Assembly (NCBI RefSeq): GCF_900460245.1
Contig: NZ_UHIP01000002.1
Span: forward strand, 806,001 to 870,000
From: Vibrio fluvialis
GTDB lineage: Bacteria; Pseudomonadota; Gammaproteobacteria; Enterobacterales; Vibrionaceae
Length of the DNA stretch: 64,000 bases
Reading direction: 5' to 3'
The notes below the pieces were generated by a model. The model was not told the DNA's origin, did not search any database, and saw only the letters and a program-made list of their open reading frames with translations. The translations under genes were made by a program, and so were the position numbers. Below are positions 60,757 through 64,000 of the stretch, one piece after another; position 1 is the first letter of the stretch, and every line of letters starts with the position of its first letter.

Positions 60757-61445
60757 GATGAACTCACAGCAGGCGCAGCGGCGGTGTCTGACGAAGAACG
60801 GCGCGCGTCACTGGTATTAAGGCTGATACCTTCCAGCCACAGATTGACGTAGTTGAGCGTGTGCTCCAGTTTCGCCATCACTTTGTCGGCCCATAAGCTG
60901 AGTAACTGCGCGCCAGCGATGGCGGGCAGGGCAATCATGAGGCCCGCTGCGGTGGTGCGCATCGCAATGCCAAGACCATCGGCCAGATCGTTGGGCGTAA
61001 TATTGCCGCTCGAAGCCGCTACACCTTTGAACATTTCAATCAGGCCCAGTACGGTGCCGAGCAAGCCAATTAACGGACTGATAACGCCAATCAGAGTGAG
61101 CAGACGCAGACCGGCATTGAGCTGATGGCGTTTTTCCTGAAGCCAGATTCCAGCTGCATCTTCGCGTAACGCTTTAGGAAAGGCATGGTGGGCCAGTAGC
61201 ATAGCCACCGCGCGGTAGAGCAGCGGGCGCTTGTCTGCCAGTGACTCGGCTAACGCTTCCAATTCGTTGGCATTGGTTGGCGATACTTGGTTCAGGTGAC
61301 GGCGGATGGCTCCTTTGCCGACGCCTAAACTGAGTATCACCTGAAAGGCGCGTTCAGTCAGGATCATGACGGTCAATGCTGAGCAGATCAGCAGGGGCCA
61401 GGTCATCAGACCGAGTTGTTGTTGCAATTGATGTAGTGGTTCCAT
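60753..61445 (-). CDS. exbB: TonB-system energy protein ExbB
   Basis: A 230-residue ExbB of the MotA/TolQ/ExbB family, three membrane helices. The segment RLLTLIGVISPLIGLLGTVLGLIEMFKGVA (about 115-145) and RTTAAGLMIALPAIAGAQLL (about 165-190) are the signature helices. It forms the pentamer around ExbD. Its end overlaps exbD, and its start overlaps the end of tonB. Confidence 0.94.
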   Translation of the reverse strand: MEPLHQLQQQLGLMTWPLLICSALTVMILTERAFQVILSLGVGKGAIRRHLNQVSPTNANELEALAESLADKRPLLYRAVAMLLAHHAFPKALREDAAGIWLQEKRHQLNAGLRLLTLIGVISPLIGLLGTVLGLIEMFKGVAASSGNITPNDLADGLGIAMRTTAAGLMIALPAIAGAQLLSLWADKVMAKLEHTLNYVNLWLEGISLNTSDARRSSSDTAAAPAVSSS

Positions 61446-62209
61446 TATCCATCCAACCTAAAACGAACGGGAATTTGCACTCGGTGAGCCAGCGCTTCAC
61501 CGTTGATGATGTGCGGAGAAAACTTCCACTGTTTGATGGCATCCAGCGCGGATTGGTCCAACATCTCAGTACCGGAAGAAGAGATTAAAATCTGTTTGAT
61601 TTGGTGACCTTGTGCATCGAGCCACACCTCGTAAGTGGCCACTCCCTCAATACCGCGCTTTTGTGCCAAACGTGGGTAATTGGGGCGAATCGGCCGTGAC
61701 ACAAAAGAGGGGCGATCAACCAGGATTGGTGCAGCATTCGCGCCTTGGCTGCTTACCGCAGGCGCCGGTTTGGCTTTCGCTACGGTTTCAACGGGCGTAG
61801 CGGCTGCTGCAGTGTGAGTCACTGCCTGCCTTGTCTCTGATTTGTGCTTGACTGGCGGTGCGCCAGTTTTTGGTGCCTGCGCCGTTTTATTGAACGCTGA
61901 ACGAATGGGTTTTTGGGTCGCCGTTTTCGCTGTGGGTTTCGGTTTGTCAGCGCTTTGGGCGACCTTTTCTGTCGGCTTTTCAGGTGTTACTGGTGTGGTT
62001 TTAGGTTCGGGTTTGGCTGGCGATTTCGCAATGTTGTCCGCTTTAACCTGCGGCGTTGCTTGCGGCGCGGCGACAAAATTGATCGCGACCGAAGTGGATT
62101 GATTACCCGCAGGCATGGCGAGCGCGGTGGACTGTTTTGCCACCAACAGGAGTGAAGCGTGCAATGCAAGAGAAACGCCGCCTGCGACAAAATATCTTGG
62201 GAAATTCAC
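61445..62209 (-). CDS. tonB: TonB energy transducer
   Basis: A 254-residue TonB. The membrane anchor is RYFVAGGVSLALHASLLLVA, the middle is a long Pro/Lys-rich region (about residues 60-150, KPEPKTTPVTPEKPTEK), and the C-terminus holds YPRLAQKRGIEGVATYEVWLDAQGHQ, ending in IPVRFRLDG. It passes energy to outer-membrane haem receptors. I start it at GTG 62209, with GGAG six bases before it; the longer frame to 62293 adds 28 unlikely residues. It heads the haem transport operon. Confidence 0.9.
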   Translation of the reverse strand: MNFPRYFVAGGVSLALHASLLLVAKQSTALAMPAGNQSTSVAINFVAAPQATPQVKADNIAKSPAKPEPKTTPVTPEKPTEKVAQSADKPKPTAKTATQKPIRSAFNKTAQAPKTGAPPVKHKSETRQAVTHTAAAATPVETVAKAKPAPAVSSQGANAAPILVDRPSFVSRPIRPNYPRLAQKRGIEGVATYEVWLDAQGHQIKQILISSSGTEMLDQSALDAIKQWKFSPHIINGEALAHRVQIPVRFRLDG

Positions 62210-62530
62210 TCTCAGCTCCGAAGCCCGTATCCATTTAATTTCAGAATTATCACCCAACATGTAAATAAGATCAATTATCAATTGTATTCTCATTTGAGTG
62301 TATCTATGATTTTGTCACTTTGTGTGAACGACTGCACTGGCAATGATTCAGCGGATTCGGATGAACTATTTGGTTTATCGACGGCTCCAATCATTCGACA
62401 GTCATCAAGGTTTCAGTCACATTAAAATGGTGACAAACCTGCAACAAGCACTCATCAGGCTGCACAATATTCAGATTGAACCAGTTCGTGGCCAGAGCGC
62501 TCTACGAGCCAGATAACAGTGGAAATAACT
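62210..62530. other. Divergent tonB/hutX control region
   Basis: About 320 bases with no gene. A Fur-type half site is at 62286-62294. Nothing resembling hutW, usually at this place, is seen. Confidence 0.6.
62273..62295. promoter_or_regulatory. Fur-like box
   Basis: The right half ATTCTCATT (62286-62294) fits the Fur box perfectly; the left half is weak. Iron control of the haem genes is expected. Confidence 0.4.
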
Positions 62531-63034
62531 ATGGAATCTCTACAACAACAAGTCGCAACGCTGCTTGAACAGGAACCGACACTGCTGACAGCCGCGATGG
62601 CTGAGCGACTCAATGTTTCCGAATTTGATGTGGTGAACGCCCTGCCAACGGAAATGGTGGCTGTGGTGGATGGCAGCGAAGCGGAAACGTTACTCAGCGA
62701 TATCGCAGACTGGGGCACAGTGACCACTATTGTTCATTCGTTTGGTTCTATTTTCGAAGTCAAAGCGCCATTGCCGAAAGGGAAAATGGCACGTGGCTAC
62801 TACAATTTAATGGGGCGTGATGGTCAACTGCATGGCCATTTAAAGCTCGATACGATTACGCATGTTGCGTTAGTCAGCAAACCGTTTATGGGGCGTGAAA
62901 GTCACTACTTTGGCTTTTTCAGTGCCCAGGGCGACAACATTTTTAAGGTATATCTGGGACGTGACGAAAAGCGTGAGCTGTTATCGGATCAGGTCATCCG
63001 CTTTAAAGCATTGCAACAACAACTACAAAAATAG
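62531..63034 (+). CDS. hutX: Haem-utilisation protein HutX
   Basis: A 167-residue protein of the HutX/ChuX family that binds haem in the cytoplasm and passes it to HutZ. Seen: GTVTTIVHSFGSIFEVKAPLPKGKMARGYYNLMGRDGQLHGHLKLD, with the conserved histidines. ATG 62531 is used; a GTG four codons upstream is less likely. It lies 23 bases before hutZ and is divergent from tonB. Confidence 0.92.
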   Translation: MESLQQQVATLLEQEPTLLTAAMAERLNVSEFDVVNALPTEMVAVVDGSEAETLLSDIADWGTVTTIVHSFGSIFEVKAPLPKGKMARGYYNLMGRDGQLHGHLKLDTITHVALVSKPFMGRESHYFGFFSAQGDNIFKVYLGRDEKRELLSDQVIRFKALQQQLQK

Positions 63035-63057
63035 TGATCGGTTTTAGGAGAAAGTAA

Positions 63058-63588
63058 ATGGATCAGCAAGTTAAGCAGGAAAGACTGCAAGGACGTCTGG
63101 AGCCGGAAATTCAGGAGTTCCGCCAGGAGCGCTCAACGCTGCAATTGGCGACGGTCGATGCTGATGGGCGTCCAAACGTGAGCTATGCGCCGTTTGTGCA
63201 GAACCAGGAAGGCTACTTCATTCTGATCTCGCACATTGCCCGCCACGCTCGCAACCTCGACATCAATCCACAGGTGTCGATCATGATGATTGAAGATGAA
63301 AGTGTCGCGAAGCAGTTGTTTGCTCGCAAGCGTCTGACTTTTGATGCCGTGGCCAAAAGCGTTGCCCGTGACAGTTTGTTATGGCAACAAGTGATTGGTC
63401 AGATGAAAGCGCGCTTTGGCGAAATCATCGACGGACTCAGCCAGTTGGAAGACTTTACGCTCTACTGCCTAAAACCGGAGAAAGGTTTGTTCGTGAAAGG
63501 GTTTGGTCAGGCGTATCAGGTGTCCGGTGATGATCTGGTGGACTTTGTTCATCTGCAGGAAGGCCATCGCAAAATCTCTAACGGCTAA
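63058..63588 (+). CDS. hutZ: Haem-degrading/binding protein HutZ
   Basis: A 176-residue protein of the split-barrel flavin-like fold, HutZ type, which cleaves haem to free iron. Seen: ERSTLQLATVDADGRPNVSYAPFV, HIARHARNLDINPQVSIMMIEDES, and a C-terminal HLQEGHRKISNG with the His typical of the haem ligand region. AGGAGAAAG is before the ATG. A clear terminator follows. Confidence 0.94.
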   Translation: MDQQVKQERLQGRLEPEIQEFRQERSTLQLATVDADGRPNVSYAPFVQNQEGYFILISHIARHARNLDINPQVSIMMIEDESVAKQLFARKRLTFDAVAKSVARDSLLWQQVIGQMKARFGEIIDGLSQLEDFTLYCLKPEKGLFVKGFGQAYQVSGDDLVDFVHLQEGHRKISNG

Positions 63589-63941
63589 GCGTTTAAACCA
63601 GATTGTCAGGGGCTGCATTGCAGCCCCTTTTTTTGTTTCTTTCGCCGGGCCGTTATCTCTTCACCGCTTCCTGCAGTTCGAGTTCATTTCTGTGCAGTAT
63701 GGCGCTGAACTTCACAATAATGGTGCGTTGCGGTCAATAAATCGTCAATTCATGCTTTGAGTTGGTGCAAATTAAAATGAAACAATTCAATAACATAAGA
63801 GAATATGACTACATTACTCATTAAGGAGTAGTGAAGTTGTTTTGAGAGAATATGAAATTCAGCACAGCGTATGGTTTCTCGGTTTTTGGAACAGGCTTTG
63901 CATTTATTAATTGAATAATCATACACATGGATGGTGAATTT
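63589..63941. other. Intergenic region after hutZ
   Basis: The hutZ terminator at 63609, then about 300 AT-rich bases without a frame that I can support. The end presumably has the promoter of the next gene. Confidence 0.5.
63609..63634 (+). terminator. Terminator after hutZ
   Basis: GGGGCTGC, ATT loop, GCAGCCCC followed by seven T. Confidence 0.9.
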
Positions 63942-64000
63942 ATGCAGTTAACGGCAGCGGAGCGAGGATGGCTCCCTTGGCTGGGAAGTACCGGTAAACT
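63942..64000 (+). CDS. Partial gene start at window end
   Basis: A frame opening at ATG 63942 (or 63927 in frame) reads MQLTAAERGWLPWLGSTGK and continues beyond the window. GGTGA is seen close before the second ATG. The start is too short to place in a family. In V. cholerae the neighbour of hutZ is a chemotaxis receptor (VCA0906, from memory), so that is one option, with no sequence proof. Confidence 0.35.
   Translation, partial: MQLTAAERGWLPWLGSTGK

Overview
The window is bacterial chromosomal DNA from a Vibrio, most likely chromosome II of the V. fluvialis/V. furnissii group. The evidence is gene content and order: a VpsT regulator, spermidine acetyltransferase SpeG, divergent malK and malEFG, RlmC and PyrC, and the TonB1-ExbBD-HutBCD / HutXZ haem locus occur in the same general order on V. 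cholerae chromosome II (from memory of VCA0952 down to VCA0907). No rRNA, tRNA, insertion sequence, integrase or CRISPR array was seen.

Layout. 1-1.9 kb: an Lrp/AsnC regulator, a VpsT/CsgD-type c-di-GMP regulator and a YbjQ protein. 2.0-24.3 kb: a pectin/oligogalacturonate island. Its parts fit one route. KdgM porin and the PelX lipoprotein lyase act at the envelope. TogMNAB and a sodium symporter import products. PelW and Ogl give unsaturated galacturonate monomers. KdgF opens them, an RpiB-family isomerase (in place of KduI) and KduD give 2-keto-3-deoxygluconate, and KdgK and KdgA yield pyruvate and glyceraldehyde-3-phosphate. A pectin methylesterase and an esterase without signal peptides, a MATE exporter and a YgjV membrane protein ride along. 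KdgR (IclR family) is encoded at the right end, and KdgR-like palindromes precede several of the units. 24.4-31.5 kb: housekeeping-like genes (cNMP/CBS/DUF294 protein with a DnaQ-type exonuclease, 2OG-Fe(II) oxygenase, Rof, SpeG, DUF2391) and a divergent MocR/EamA pair.

31.6-35.6 kb: a curli locus, csgEFG divergent from csgB, an unusually acidic curlin and a small exported protein. No csgD is present; the VpsT/CsgD-type regulator lies 30 kb away. 35.6-41.4 kb: malK divergent from malEFG, with a 745-bp control region and a probable micX-like RNA behind malG. 42.5-44.1 kb: a LuxI/LuxR quorum-sensing pair with a good lux box and, divergent from luxI, a candidate small RNA with its own terminator. 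44.2-57.6 kb: GlpR, EamA/AraC pair, M14 peptidase, DUF808, RlmC, PyrC (with PurR box), a MOSC/ferredoxin-reductase fusion, a cupin protein, an acyltransferase, a secreted repeat protein, a YfcZ-type protein and a TetR regulator. 57.6-63.6 kb: the haem uptake and use locus (tonB-exbB-exbD-hutBCD divergent from hutXZ), without hutW at its usual place. The last bases hold the start of one more possible gene.

The most notable items are the candidate RNA beside luxI, the pectin island with its regulatory sites and isomerase replacement, the acidic curlin locus, and the malK-side hairpin. All functions are read from sequence and family knowledge; no database search was run.
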